NCBI GenBank assembly: GCA_037481695.1
Contig: JBBFLE010000021.1
Coordinates: forward strand, 1 to 54,659
Source: a bacterium
GTDB taxonomy: Bacteria > Desulfobacterota > Desulfocorpusculales > Desulfocorpusculum
Length of the DNA stretch: 54,659 nt
Direction: 5' to 3'
The notes under the pieces are model-generated. The model had not been told where the DNA came from. It did no database searches and was given only the letters and a program-made list of their open reading frames with translations. The first letter of the stretch is position 1; the number at the start of each line of letters is the position of its first letter. The position numbers were made by a program, and so were the translations under genes. Of this stretch, positions 18,065 through 27,186 are shown in pieces.

Positions 18065-18778
18065 TCACAAAGGCTCCAGGCCGGCCTCACGTATGGCGGC
18101 CCTGGCCAGTGCCACCAGTGGATCCACCAATGGAACCGGCAGCTCCCCTGGCTCCAAAACCAGCGGGAGTTCCGTGCAACCAGCCACTATGAGCTGGGCC
18201 CCTCGCCTGGCCAATTCCAAGGCCGCCTCCCTGGCCAAGACCTTGCCTTCCTTTCTTTTTTCTAAGGCCTGAGATTCCTTGACCGAATATATTGCATACA
18301 TGATCTGCTCCTGGCTGCGGTCATCCGGCACCAGAGTCCTGAGCCCCGCCTGTTCCAGCCTGGCTTGGAACAGGCCTCCTCGAATGGTGCCCGTTGTTGC
18401 CATGAGCCCCACAATGCAAGCCCCGGCAAAGGAACTTTTTATCTCTGCCACCGTGGCATCCAAGATGGACACAATGGGAAGAGGACTGCGGGAAACCAGT
18501 TCTCCCAGAAAGAAGTGGGCCGACACGCAAGGAATCACTATGAAGTCAGCTCCGGCTCTCTTGAGGGCCTCGGCACTCTTTAGAAGGAGGGGCACCGGGG
18601 ATTCCCCTCCATGCACAATGGCGCTGGTGCGATCCGGCACCTTGGGGTTGGAATCGATGATGACCCTCAGATGCTCCTGGTCTGTTTTGGCAGGGGTGAG
18701 TCTGATGAGCTTTGCATAGAAATCCAGCGTGGCCTCTGGCCCCATGCCTCCCAGAACACCTATGGTCTTTTCTGCCAT
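18065..18778 (-). CDS. Aspartate/glutamate-type amino-acid racemase
   Basis: A 237-residue cofactor-independent racemase. The family start VLGGMGPEAT is present, and the two catalytic cysteines are in IPCVSAHFF and in AGCTELPLVL, so it should be active. Members interconvert L- and D-aspartate, glutamate or related acids. It lies between the importer ATPase and the D-cysteine-desulfhydrase-type enzyme in one operon, which suggests it supplies the D-enantiomer for that enzyme or prepares imported D-amino acids for use. The gap to the gene below is about 60 bases. Confidence 0.9.
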   Translation of the reverse strand: MAEKTIGVLGGMGPEATLDFYAKLIRLTPAKTDQEHLRVIIDSNPKVPDRTSAIVHGGESPVPLLLKSAEALKRAGADFIVIPCVSAHFFLGELVSRSPLPIVSILDATVAEIKSSFAGACIVGLMATTGTIRGGLFQARLEQAGLRTLVPDDRSQEQIMYAIYSVKESQALEKRKEGKVLAREAALELARRGAQLIVAGCTELPLVLEPGELPVPLVDPLVALARAAIREAGLEPL

Positions 18779-18822
18779 GGATGTGGATCTTCTCCTCTTC
18801 TTGCCTGTGCGGCTACTCGCTA

Positions 18823-19548
18823 CTATTTCAATATCTGGCTCAAGAATTCCTTGGTTCTCTGATGCTTGGGGTTCCTGAAGAATTCCTCTCCTGTACCCCT
18901 TTCCACTATCCTACCTGCATCCATGAAGATGATCTCGTCGGCCACCTCCCTGGCAAAGCCCATTTCGTGGGTGACCACCAGCATGGTCATTCCCTCCTTG
19001 GCCAGATCCATCATGACCTCCAGGACCTCCTGGATCATCTCTGGGTCCAAGGCAGAGGTGGGCTCGTCGAACATCATGTACTCTGGCTCCATGGCCAGGG
19101 CCCTGGCTATGGCCACCCTCTGTTGCTGTCCTCCCGAGAGATTGGCCGGGTACTCATGGGCCTTCTCTGGTATACCAACCCTTCTCAACAACTCCATGGC
19201 CTTTTCCTCGGCCTGTTTCCTGGGAATGTGCTTTACTTTCATGGGAGCCAAGGTGATGTTCTTGAGAACGTTCATGTGAGGATACAGCTCGAAACGCTGA
19301 AAAACCATCCCGATTTTCTGCCTCAGTTTATACAGGTTGGTTTTGGGATCCCCCACAGAGATCCCGTCCACTATGACTTCCCCCTGTTGGAAGGGCTCCA
19401 GTCCGTTTATGCAACGCAGAAGGGTGCTTTTGCCTGAGCCGCTGGGACCGCAAATCACCACTGTCTGGCCCCGCTGGATGGTCTCGTTTATATCCGTCAA
19501 GACCTGCAGTTTTCCATAACGCTTGCTTAAGTTCTTAATTTCTATCAT
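18823..19548 (-). CDS. Polar amino-acid ABC importer ATPase (GlnQ type)
   Basis: A 241-residue ATPase with Walker [11 protein letters not shown]-loop [10 protein letters not shown], signature LSGGQQQR, Walker [14 protein letters not shown] and switch His VVTHEMGF. The short length without a C-terminal TOBE domain is that of the GlnQ/HisP class. The ATG overlaps the stop of the permease gene (ATGA), which also rules out the apparent 190-residue N-terminal extension of the open frame, since that part is antisense-free shadow over the permease. Confidence 0.95.
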   Translation of the reverse strand: MIEIKNLSKRYGKLQVLTDINETIQRGQTVVICGPSGSGKSTLLRCINGLEPFQQGEVIVDGISVGDPKTNLYKLRQKIGMVFQRFELYPHMNVLKNITLAPMKVKHIPRKQAEEKAMELLRRVGIPEKAHEYPANLSGGQQQRVAIARALAMEPEYMMFDEPTSALDPEMIQEVLEVMMDLAKEGMTMLVVTHEMGFAREVADEIIFMDAGRIVERGTGEEFFRNPKHQRTKEFLSQILK

Positions 19549-20201
19549 AGGAGGTTTGCCCTTCTTCCCTTCTCTTCGTAATAACGACTTATCCTGGATC
19601 CCACAAAACAGACAGCGAAGAACATCACTGCCACAAAACTGTAAAGCTCTATGGATCGAACCTCCATACTGTCCACTATGGTGGTGCGCCTTACCATCTC
19701 CTGCAACCCTATCACATATGCCAGGCTTGTGTCCTGAAAGGTTATTATGCTTTGGGTTATCATGCTGGGGAGCATCCTCCTGAAGGCTATGGGCACCAGG
19801 ATGTATCTTGCGGTCTGCCAATAGGTAAGGCCCGTGGAATAGGCCGCACTGACCAGATCCCGGCTTATGGACTGGAATCCGGCCCTGAAGATCTCCCCGA
19901 AATATGTGGCCTCGAACACAATGAAGGAAACCGCTGCCGAGACAAAGGGGTGCAGCGTCTTGCCCACCAAGATGGGCATGACGAAATAAAACCAGAAGAT
20001 GACCAAGATCAAGGGGATGTTGCGAAGCACATTCACATAGAGGGTGACAGGTCTGTACACCCATGGCTTTCTTGAGATCCTTCCCAGGCCCACCAGTATG
20101 CCCAGAAAGATTCCTCCCACCAAAGCGCACGCGGCAAGTTGCAGGTTGGTGAGAAAACCCGCCAATAGAAACGGAAGATTGCGCTGGACTGCCTCGAACA
20201 T
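19545..20201 (-). CDS. Polar amino-acid ABC importer permease
   Basis: A 218-residue permease of the HisMQ family with about five predicted membrane helices. The EAA loop reads [25 protein letters not shown] in outline (conserved Gly and the following Ile-Pro), the contact site for the ATPase. It starts three bases after the stop of the sister permease and ends in an ATGA overlap with the ATPase gene, so the three are translationally coupled. Confidence 0.93.
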   Translation of the reverse strand: MFEAVQRNLPFLLAGFLTNLQLAACALVGGIFLGILVGLGRISRKPWVYRPVTLYVNVLRNIPLILVIFWFYFVMPILVGKTLHPFVSAAVSFIVFEATYFGEIFRAGFQSISRDLVSAAYSTGLTYWQTARYILVPIAFRRMLPSMITQSIITFQDTSLAYVIGLQEMVRRTTIVDSMEVRSIELYSFVAVMFFAVCFVGSRISRYYEEKGRRANLL

Positions 20202-20203
20202 CC

Positions 20204-20917
20204 CTATCTGCTCACAAGACCTGGAATGCGAAATCTGTTCTCTATGAATCCCATGAGCTTAACCACGGCAAATCCCAGCACCAGATAAACCGCCATGGCT
20301 CCGGTGGTGGCCTCTAGCCCGTGGAAGGTCTCGTTGTCTATCTTGTAACTGACAAAGGTGGTCTCGGCCACCCCTATGGTCATGGCTACCGAAGAATTCT
20401 TGAAGATGGTGAGGAACTCGGTGGTCAGAGGAGGGATTATGACCCTCAGGGCATAAGGTATTATGACGTATCTGTACATTTGAAGATGGGTCATACCTGT
20501 GGAAAGCACGGCCTGGTACTGGCCCTGGCCGATGGAGGCGAAACCAGCTCTCACATGCTCGGCCACCCGAGAGGCTGTGTAAAGTCCCAGGCCTATGACT
20601 GCCACATAGTAATTGAGCCCCGAAATGGCATTGATCTTAAACTGGATTTCCCTACCAAATAGCATGGGGCCAGCATAGAACCAGAAAAACAACTGTACCA
20701 GAAAAGGCACGTTGCGAAACACTTCCACATAGAGGGTCCCCAAGAATCTGAGCCAAGGCCATGGAGACACCCTAATTGTACCAAGGAAGATTCCCAGTAC
20801 CAGGGCTATGATCCAGGCCAAAAAACCAAGCTGCAAAGTAAGCCATATCCCCCCGAGGAGCCACTCCCCATAAGGCTGTCTCCAAAGTACACTCCAGTCA
20901 AACTTGTAAGCCAGCAT
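20204..20917 (-). CDS. Polar amino-acid ABC importer permease
   Basis: A 237-residue HisMQ-family permease, partner of the one downstream. Its EAA loop is [21 protein letters not shown], again with the conserved Gly. ATG 20917 is preferred over a TTG at 20953: AAGGG is about eight bases upstream, while the TTG has a ribosome site only two bases away. The start of hydrophobicity ([17 protein letters not shown]) fits the shorter form. Confidence 0.92.
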   Translation of the reverse strand: MLAYKFDWSVLWRQPYGEWLLGGIWLTLQLGFLAWIIALVLGIFLGTIRVSPWPWLRFLGTLYVEVFRNVPFLVQLFFWFYAGPMLFGREIQFKINAISGLNYYVAVIGLGLYTASRVAEHVRAGFASIGQGQYQAVLSTGMTHLQMYRYVIIPYALRVIIPPLTTEFLTIFKNSSVAMTIGVAETTFVSYKIDNETFHGLEATTGAMAVYLVLGFAVVKLMGFIENRFRIPGLVSR

Positions 20918-20965
20918 TACCTTTACCCTTGTTTTTCTCCCCTGATCAGCCAAATCCTTTGACGC

Positions 20966-21010
20966 GCCCAGCCCGCACCATTGCCATAGTCACAGTAGTG
21001 CGGGCTGGGC
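20966..21010 (-). other. Intercistronic stem-loop between binding protein and permease
   Basis: A perfect 13-bp GC-rich inverted repeat (arms 20966-20978 and 20998-21010) with a 19-base loop. It lies in the 228-base spacer after the binding-protein stop and before the first permease. It has no T-run, so an mRNA-stabilising or partial-termination role that raises binding-protein output is more likely than full termination. Confidence 0.6.
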
Positions 21011-21145
21011 AAAGCATTCCCAAAGGCTCGCTGGAGAAGCCACCCCCAAAAACCATCCAGCTCTCATTATCCAAGAGAAGGTTCAGAAGCCAAAGGATCC
21101 AACAGCCTCTACCCCCCAAAAAATCGGCCCATGATTAGGCCATGC

Positions 21146-22048
21146 TCATTTCTTCTTCCACCAATCTTCGCCCATGGGGTACACGATGAGCTGCAGGTAA
21201 TCCTTGTACGCCTGGGACATGGGGATGGGAGTATGCCCTTTGGGGCCCATCCACTTCTCGTATATCTCGTAAAACTTGCCGGTCTTTATGGACCATAGGA
21301 TGGTGTTATTCACAAAATCTCTGAAGTCAGAGTTGTTCTCCCTCATCATGTAACCGTAAGGTTCATAGGCTATTGCGAAATCCGTTGTACGCCAGTTCTC
21401 TGGCTTCTCGTCCTTGGAAGCCAAACCCATGAGAAGGCTTCTGTCAGTGGCATAGGCATCTATCTTGCCTGTCTTGAGGGCCAGGAAGCCCTGGGCATGT
21501 CCTTCCACGGTCACTATTTCCTTGGGTTTTATCTTACCTGCCTTGGCCATGTCCTCCATGGCCTTCAGGTTTGTGGTGCCCTGGGCGCCCCCCAACCTCT
21601 TGCCGTCCAGATCACTCAAGACCTTTATGGGGCTGTCTTTGGGCACCAGGAAGGCAGTTTCAGAGAAGAAGAAGATGAGGCTGAAGTCCACCACATCCTC
21701 CCTTTCCTGGGTATAGGTGGTGGAGCCCATCTCCACGTCTATGGTCCCGTTTACCAGCATGGGGATGCGGGTCTTGGTGGTGATGGTCACAGGTTCTATC
21801 TCTATCTTCTTCCCAAAACGTTTGGAGAGGTTCTCCACCAACAGTTGCGCCATGTCCACGGAGAACCCTACGTGTTTGCCCACCTTGGGGTCTATGAAGG
21901 CAAAGGGTATGGAATCCTCCCTAAACCCGATTCGTATCTTGCCGGTCTTCTCTATCTTGTCCATGGTTTCTCCGGCCCATGTCCAAGCACCCATGAAAAG
22001 GATCCAGCCCAAAATCAAGACTCCCATAGCCCATTTCCAGCGTTTCAT
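21146..22048 (-). CDS. Polar amino-acid ABC importer substrate-binding protein
   Basis: A 300-residue periplasmic binding protein of family 3. Residues 1-25 form a Sec signal peptide (MKRWKWAMGVLILGW, cut near TWA). The mature part carries the family pattern: GKIRIGFREDSIPFAF, VDMAQLLVENL, STTYTQEREDVVDFSLIFFF, LDGKRLGGAQGTT. ATG 22048 has AGGAGGTG at the right distance; the frame is open 75 bases further up without a site. It is the first gene of a six-gene operon with two permeases, ATPase, racemase and PLP lyase. The ligand is unknown; the downstream enzymes suggest a sulfur- or sulfonate-containing or D-configured amino acid. Confidence 0.94.
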   Translation of the reverse strand: MKRWKWAMGVLILGWILFMGAWTWAGETMDKIEKTGKIRIGFREDSIPFAFIDPKVGKHVGFSVDMAQLLVENLSKRFGKKIEIEPVTITTKTRIPMLVNGTIDVEMGSTTYTQEREDVVDFSLIFFFSETAFLVPKDSPIKVLSDLDGKRLGGAQGTTNLKAMEDMAKAGKIKPKEIVTVEGHAQGFLALKTGKIDAYATDRSLLMGLASKDEKPENWRTTDFAIAYEPYGYMMRENNSDFRDFVNNTILWSIKTGKFYEIYEKWMGPKGHTPIPMSQAYKDYLQLIVYPMGEDWWKKK

Positions 22049-22566
22049 CTCACACCTCCTAGATGGGATTATTCGCCGAGGCAGCCGCCTCCTGTGGCCC
22101 AGTTCCCCAGGAGCTTGAAACATCCTCCAATCTGTGCCGGCCCAATCTCTTTATCCAACAAGGCAAAAAAAGCCTCCCCTTCTAGAAACAGCAACGACCT
22201 GGCAATGGCCCCTCCTCAGGCATCGGGACTCAGACTTGCAAACTGTCTTTCTCTTCTTTGGGTTCCATGACCCAGGAAGCTCCAAGGATATCAGCCTTCG
22301 CCCGAGGATTCAGGCTTTTTTTTCATCTATATGATCTGGCTTTAGAAAAAAATTTAAAGGCCTGATTGCGCTGCCCAAATTATCCCAGCAAGGTTCCTCT
22401 GTCAATCTGAAAGCTTCTGGCTCTCTGCAGCCACGCTTCTGAGATCTCAGGATGGCCTCCTGGTTCTTGAACTTGGAATCAGCACAGCTCTTCTATCAAA
22501 ACTATGGCTCCTTCTCAAAGTGGGATAACATACTGTGGTAGGCTATAGAAAAGGAGACCATTGAGC
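22049..22566. other. Divergent intergenic region
   Basis: This 518-base spacer separates the binding-protein gene (leftward) from the PFK-2/FBPase-2 gene (rightward). It holds one good leftward promoter and A/T-rich stretches near 22315-22365. No coding frame or RNA gene was recognised. Confidence 0.5.
22377..22405 (-). promoter_or_regulatory. Sigma70-type promoter for the amino-acid importer operon
   Basis: On the minus strand, TTGACA (22405-22400) is followed after 17 bases by TAATTT (22382-22377). An alternative -10, GATAAT (22384-22379), gives a 15-base spacer. The implied leader to the binding-protein ATG is about 320 bases. Confidence 0.42.
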
Positions 22567-23775
22567 ATGCCCGAGAAACTGGTTCTGGCCATGGTGGGAT
22601 TACCTGCCAGGGGAAAGTCCACCATGGCAAGGAAAATAGCCCAAGCTTTCCAGATGGATGGACTCCGTGTCCGGGTCTTCAACAATGGAGAACTAAGAAG
22701 GCGCCTTACAGGCCCTGAGACCTCCCATCCTGATTTCTTTTCACCCACCAATCTCCAAGGTGTAAAGCTGAGGGAAAAGCTGGCCATCATAAATCTGGAG
22801 CTGGCAAAAGGATATCTTCAAGAGTCTGGTGATGTGGCCATAGTGGATGCAGCCAATGTGACCAAGTCAAGGCGCAAAATGATCCAGGAATTTTTTCAGG
22901 GGACCGTGGTATTGTTTTTGGAGTGTGTCAATTCGGACCGCGAGGTCTTGGAAGCCAATCTGGCTAGAAAAGCCGCACTAAAGGAATTCCAAAGCCTTCC
23001 GGCCACGGAGGCCATGGAGAGCTTCCGCTCGCGCATATCTCACTATGAATCCATTTACGAGCCCCTGGCAGAAGAAAAGAACCGTTTGGTGGTGGACTCC
23101 TTCGAGTGCTCTATTCTTCAGGAGGAGTTCGCCCAGGAGGTGCCCTATTATGAGAGGCTCAGAGATGTGATCCTCACCAGATATGTGAACCACCTCTACC
23201 TGGTGCGCCACGGTGAGACCATCTTCAACCTTCAAGATCGTATTGGAGGTGATCCTGAATTGACCCTCAGGGGCTGGCAGCAGGCAGAGGAGCTAGCCAA
23301 CCATTTCAAATCCCAGAGGATTCCGCTGATTTTTACCAGCTCGCGCAAAAGAACCCGTCAGACAGCCGTACCCGTGGCCAGAAGTCAAAAGGACTGTACC
23401 ATAATCGCCCTACCGGAGTTTGATGAGATCAACAGTGGAGTATGTGAAGAGATGACTTACAAAGAGATCAGGGAACGCTTCCCTCATGTGGCTGAGGCAA
23501 GGCGAAAAGACAAGTACGGCTACGTCTATCCAGGTGGAGAAGGCTATGCCACCATGGAGGCCCGCATCGAACGCGGCCTGCGCAAGGTGTTCTATCTCAG
23601 TAGGCCAGAGGACAGCATCATGATCGTAGGCCACAGGGCTGTGAACCGAATGATTCTTTCACACTTTGTTTTCAGAAGGAAGGAGGAAGTGCCTTACATC
23701 TACATGCCTCAGGACGGCTACTATCACATAGTGGTCACTGCCAATACAAAGCTCTTCGAGCTAAAGAGATTCTGA
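22567..23775 (+). CDS. Bifunctional 6-phosphofructo-2-kinase / fructose-2,6-bisphosphatase (PFKFB type)
   Basis: A 402-residue protein with both halves of the eukaryotic PFKFB enzyme, which makes and breaks the regulator fructose-2,6-bisphosphate. Residues 1-200 are a kinase domain: Walker A GLPARGKST (11-19), NNGELRRRL, DAANVTKSRR, RISHYESIYEPL. Residues 208-402 are a histidine-phosphatase domain: LVRHGET with phospho-acceptor His215, RIGGD, TSSRKRTRQTA, EINSGVCEEMTYKEI, YPGGEGY, and the second His (356) in VGHRAVNR. All key residues are present. ATG 22567 is preferred over a TTG six bases upstream because AAAGGAG is better spaced. It stands alone and is convergent with mqnA. Both activities are predicted, not shown. 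Confidence 0.85.
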   Translation: MPEKLVLAMVGLPARGKSTMARKIAQAFQMDGLRVRVFNNGELRRRLTGPETSHPDFFSPTNLQGVKLREKLAIINLELAKGYLQESGDVAIVDAANVTKSRRKMIQEFFQGTVVLFLECVNSDREVLEANLARKAALKEFQSLPATEAMESFRSRISHYESIYEPLAEEKNRLVVDSFECSILQEEFAQEVPYYERLRDVILTRYVNHLYLVRHGETIFNLQDRIGGDPELTLRGWQQAEELANHFKSQRIPLIFTSSRKRTRQTAVPVARSQKDCTIIALPEFDEINSGVCEEMTYKEIRERFPHVAEARRKDKYGYVYPGGEGYATMEARIERGLRKVFYLSRPEDSIMIVGHRAVNRMILSHFVFRRKEEVPYIYMPQDGYYHIVVTANTKLFELKRF

Positions 23776-23832
23776 GCCTCTTTAGTTGCATCATTGCCCA
23801 GGCTGGTCAGAGCATAAGGTCGTAGGCCACGC

Positions 23833-24702
23833 CTAGCTCACCCAAGCATTTTCATCATAAGGGAAGAAGCGCAAAACAGGCTTCTGCCCTATGAGGCCTG
23901 CCTTGAGAAGCTCTTCAAAGAAGCGATCCAGGCCTCTGATATGCTCCTCTTTCAGGTCAAAGTTAAGACCACGGAAGTAATCCAGGAAATCCAGATCCAA
24001 CCCCCCAAGCATCCCTGAGGCCTTGGCAGCGCATTGATCAAGTTTCTCCAAACCCAGATCTTTGGCCTTCAAGAGAGCCTGGTGAAGCCTGTAGAGTTGC
24101 ACGGGACTACTCCTTACAGCTTCCTCCCGCACCAGCCAGAGGGCAAAAACAAAAGGTAGGCCTGTCCATGCCAGCCAGGCCTCCCCCAGATCCCAGGCAT
24201 GCGCCCATTTCCCAGAGGCCATTTCTTCCAAAGCCCTGTCCCCGATTCGCAAAAAGGCCACGGCATCTATCCCGCTATCCTCATGGACCAAGCTTGCCTC
24301 CACTCCCCAGTAATTCTTTAGGAGAAGCTGCAGCAGTGCTACAGAGGTTTCAGATTCCCTGGGGCACTGAATCACAGCCTCCCTCCAATCCTCCATGGAG
24401 CTCCCAGAGAGCAACAAGACGCTTCTTACCTTTCCATGACAGGAAATGCTCAGGTCCCTCAAGATCCAATAAGCCTCGCCTGCCCTGGCATATTCCACCG
24501 AGGAGGCGGGGCTTACATCCAGCCGAGCTTCTCTGAGCATCTTGTTTAGCATTGAAGGTGTACCAGCAGTTTCCCTGAAAAGTGACCCATCCCTCTCCAG
24601 GAAAAGATAAACTGGAAGTACATTCACAAAACCAAGCCGACCAAGGCGAAGCGGATGGCTTTGCCCGATGCGGGAATTGCTCTTTGCTGCCCCTTGCTCC
24701 AA
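23833..24702 (-). CDS. mqnA: Chorismate dehydratase MqnA, futalosine menaquinone pathway
   Basis: A 289-residue protein with the periplasmic-binding-protein-like fold of MqnA, which dehydrates chorismate to 3-enolpyruvoyl-benzoate in the futalosine route to menaquinone. The family core is clear: LGRLGFVNVLPVYLFLE, then GTPSMLNKMLREARLDVSPASSVEYAR and the LRDLSISCHGKVRSVLL block. A TTG at 24702 is chosen as start because AAAGGAGG lies five to six bases upstream; the frame is open another 31 codons but that part does not resemble the family. The other mqn genes are not in the window. Confidence 0.85.
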   Translation of the reverse strand: MEQGAAKSNSRIGQSHPLRLGRLGFVNVLPVYLFLERDGSLFRETAGTPSMLNKMLREARLDVSPASSVEYARAGEAYWILRDLSISCHGKVRSVLLLSGSSMEDWREAVIQCPRESETSVALLQLLLKNYWGVEASLVHEDSGIDAVAFLRIGDRALEEMASGKWAHAWDLGEAWLAWTGLPFVFALWLVREEAVRSSPVQLYRLHQALLKAKDLGLEKLDQCAAKASGMLGGLDLDFLDYFRGLNFDLKEEHIRGLDRFFEELLKAGLIGQKPVLRFFPYDENAWVS

Positions 24703-25141
24703 ATGCCCCTCCTTTCCCACTGGCTCATGTGCCCTCGCACCCCAACAGATGCTCTCATCAAGGCCCAGGTCAGAGGGATGGTATGAAAAATCCAAGGGGA
24801 TGTAAACTTTGGAATGCTCATGGAGTCTTCTCTCATAAGTTGGGAAACGAAATTAGGAGGTGATAGGGTATCTGGCAGGCTACTATCCGTTGGGAAACAG
24901 GCGTGCTGGTTTTGACGAGTGGTTTTGGGCAGGACTCTATGCACTCCATTTCTCTCCCATAACTGGCCCATGCAGCAGCAAAGGTTGACTATATCTTAGA
25001 ATCTGATAACTTTGGCAGACGGACCGAAGCCTTGGCATAGCCCCAGCACAGGATGATTCCAAAGATATAGCCCGGGCAATACACGAAAAGGGTCCCCAAA
25101 TGCCCCCAGAATTTTTTAGAGAGGGGCCCCGGAGGTGCACC
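24703..25141. other. Divergent intergenic region
   Basis: A 439-base spacer between mqnA and the zinc-ribbon/SPOR gene. It contains one modest rightward promoter candidate and no supportable gene. Confidence 0.45.
24985..25012 (+). promoter_or_regulatory. Candidate promoter of the zinc-ribbon/SPOR gene
   Basis: TTGACT (24985-24990), 16-base spacer, TAACTT (25007-25012). The -35 is good and the -10 weak. Confidence 0.3.
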
Positions 25142-26185
25142 ATGACCATAGAGTTCCGTTGCGATTGCGGGGAACTTTTTCAGGTGGAGGACGAACTCGC
25201 AGGCCGCAAAGGCAGATGTCCCACCTGCAAGAGAATAATGGTAGTCCCTGACAAGGAACCTGAGCCCCTGGAACTCAGGGAGGAAATCAAGGAGGAAGAG
25301 GAGGAGTTTTTCAAGTCAGTGGCCCAAAGGGAACTTCCTCAGCCGGCTGCCGAGCCGCCCATGGGCAGCAGGGTGGAGGAGGAAGTGGAGGTCTTGAGGG
25401 GTTGGGAGGGCCCAGAACCAGATCTGGAAAGGATGGAGACTGCCCCCCACAGAGCCTCGGCCAGCCACTGGCCAAGAATTCCTAAGCCACTTCTACTGGG
25501 TGTTCCGGCCGCTGTGGTTGTTGTGGTAATTCTGATCTTGCTGCTTAGCCCATCTGGAAGAGCTCCTAAGCAAGAGGCTCTGGAAAGGGCCCCCTCCCCT
25601 TCACTGGCTGAGAAGCCACCAGCAATGCCTCAGATCAAGGAAGAGCCAGCTCCAAGCAAACCAGAGCCTCAGCCTTCCACCGAATCGCCCAAAGCCCAGG
25701 TGAGCTCGGGCTCTACTGGTACTGCCACCGGCGCCATCCAGTCTGAGAAACCGCTTCCGGCCAAGCCTGCCCCGGTTGCAGCAGGCAAGGAGGAGGAGAA
25801 ACGTTCGGCTGCTGTGCCTTCTGCTCCAGCAGGCTCTGCACCGCCCAAGCCCCAGGCTTCCACCAAAGAAGCCAAGCCCAAAGAACCTCCCCCAAAACCC
25901 CAGGTGCCACCAGCAGGAAGGGCACCGTCTCCAGCTTCTGAGAACTATACGGTGAACGTGGGAGCCTTCAAATCACAGGGCATGGCTGATGCCTACGCCG
26001 ATGTTTTGAGAAAAAAGGGTCTGGATCCCTTCGTATGGGCCACAGAGTTGACCAAGGGCCAGGGCAAGATGTACAGGGTCTCCCTGGGTAGATTCCCCAC
26101 CAAGAGGCAGGCCGATCTGTACGCCAAGGAGCTAAAAGAGAAGCACGGGCTCAACACCTATGTGGCCAAGAAGCCAGGAAGCTGA
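25142..26185 (+). CDS. Zinc-ribbon membrane protein with C-terminal SPOR domain
   Basis: A 347-residue protein. Residues 5-36 form a zinc-ribbon-like knuckle (CDCGELF and CPTCKR). An acidic stretch (EEIKEEEEEFF) follows. One transmembrane helix lies at about residues 118-137. After it comes a ~130-residue Pro/Ala/Lys/Glu-rich linker and a C-terminal SPOR domain (~residues 273-345, YTVNVGAFKSQGMADAYAD, RVSLGRFPTKRQAD). SPOR domains bind denuded peptidoglycan, so the C-terminus is periplasmic and the zinc ribbon cytoplasmic. A role in division or cell-wall-linked envelope function is inferred. GGAGGTG precedes the ATG. Confidence 0.82.
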   Translation: MTIEFRCDCGELFQVEDELAGRKGRCPTCKRIMVVPDKEPEPLELREEIKEEEEEFFKSVAQRELPQPAAEPPMGSRVEEEVEVLRGWEGPEPDLERMETAPHRASASHWPRIPKPLLLGVPAAVVVVVILILLLSPSGRAPKQEALERAPSPSLAEKPPAMPQIKEEPAPSKPEPQPSTESPKAQVSSGSTGTATGAIQSEKPLPAKPAPVAAGKEEEKRSAAVPSAPAGSAPPKPQASTKEAKPKEPPPKPQVPPAGRAPSPASENYTVNVGAFKSQGMADAYADVLRKKGLDPFVWATELTKGQGKMYRVSLGRFPTKRQADLYAKELKEKHGLNTYVAKKPGS

Positions 26186-26211
26186 AAGCTCAAAGGGTGA
26201 ACTGGCTAAAA

Positions 26212-27186
26212 ATGAGCAAAGCCATAGGCATATTCAGCGGCGGGCTGGACAGCATGCTGGCCGTGGAACTGCTAAGGCGTCAGGCAGTAGAGGTTTTGGC
26301 CCTGACCTTCGAGACCCCTTTCTTTGGAAGCTCCAGGGCAATAGAGTCCGCAAGGCGCCTTGGGGTAGACCACATGGTGATGGACATTACCCAGGAACAC
26401 CTTCAAGTGGTGAGAAATCCCCAATTCGGTCGTGGGAAGCACATGAATCCATGCCTGGACTGCCATGCCCTCATGTTCAAGAAAGCCGGGGAATTGATGC
26501 AAAAGGAGGGTTACGATTTCATCTTTTCAGGGGAGGTTCTGGGGCAGAGGCCCTTTTCACAGAATTTCAGAGCCCTGGAAAAAGTGGCCATGGCTTCTGG
26601 TTTCCCGGACAGAATCTTGCGACCTCTAAGCGCACTTAGGCTCCCGCCCAGCGGCCCGGAAAAACTGGGGTTTGTGGAGCGCAAAAAGCTTCTGGGCTTG
26701 AGGGGGAGATCCAGGAAAGCACAGATGGAGCTAGCAGAACAATGGGGGATCAAGGATTTCCCGAGCCCCGCTGGGGGATGTCTTTTGACTGACCCGGGAT
26801 TCTCGGCCAGGCTAAAGGACCTCTGGGAAAAAGAGGAAACCTGGGATGTCAGGGACTTGCATTTGCTCTCTGTGGGAAGACATCTTAGGGTCACCCCTTT
26901 CAAGAAACTTGTAGTAGGAAGAAACCAGACAGAAAACCAGAAACTAGCCTCCATGGCCACAGCCCAAGATCTACAGGTGGAAGCCCTGGACTACCCGGGC
27001 CCCCTGGTAATAGTTCCTCACGGCGGGCCTGAGGAGATTCTGGAGCTAGCAGCCTCGGTTTGCCTGAGATACAGTGATGCCCCATCCCATGGTCTTCACT
27101 GGGTGAAGGTGAGAAAAGCTGAAAACGAGTGGACCTTACAGGCAAGCCCCTGCAGCCCTGAACAGACAGACCTTTGGATCATCTGA
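26212..27186 (+). CDS. PP-loop ATPase of the tRNA-thiolation (MnmA/ThiI) superfamily
   Basis: A 324-residue protein. The N-terminal PP-loop SGGLDSML activates a substrate with ATP. NPCLDCHALMFKKAG and SGEVLGQRPFSQ follow, as in a deltaproteobacterial family often annotated as tRNA 2-thiouridylase-like or ThiI-like. A conserved AGGCLLTDPGFSARL motif and a ~100-residue C-terminal domain (PFKKLVVGRNQTENQKL) resembling NFACT-R/DUF814 complete it. The likely role is sulfur transfer to tRNA, but the modified base is unknown. ATG 26212 is chosen over a GTG at 26197. It is the last gene before the accessory patch. Confidence 0.75.
   Translation: MSKAIGIFSGGLDSMLAVELLRRQAVEVLALTFETPFFGSSRAIESARRLGVDHMVMDITQEHLQVVRNPQFGRGKHMNPCLDCHALMFKKAGELMQKEGYDFIFSGEVLGQRPFSQNFRALEKVAMASGFPDRILRPLSALRLPPSGPEKLGFVERKKLLGLRGRSRKAQMELAEQWGIKDFPSPAGGCLLTDPGFSARLKDLWEKEETWDVRDLHLLSVGRHLRVTPFKKLVVGRNQTENQKLASMATAQDLQVEALDYPGPLVIVPHGGPEEILELAASVCLRYSDAPSHGLHWVKVRKAENEWTLQASPCSPEQTDLWII

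Noticed and set aside
19168-19177. Second TGGTATACCA palindrome
   Set aside because: It lies inside the coding sequence of the ATPase gene and far from any start; probably chance.
19549-20130. Apparent N-terminal extension of the GlnQ-type ATPase
   Set aside because: The open frame only runs through the overlapping permease gene; the ATPase has a normal start in an ATGA overlap at 19548.
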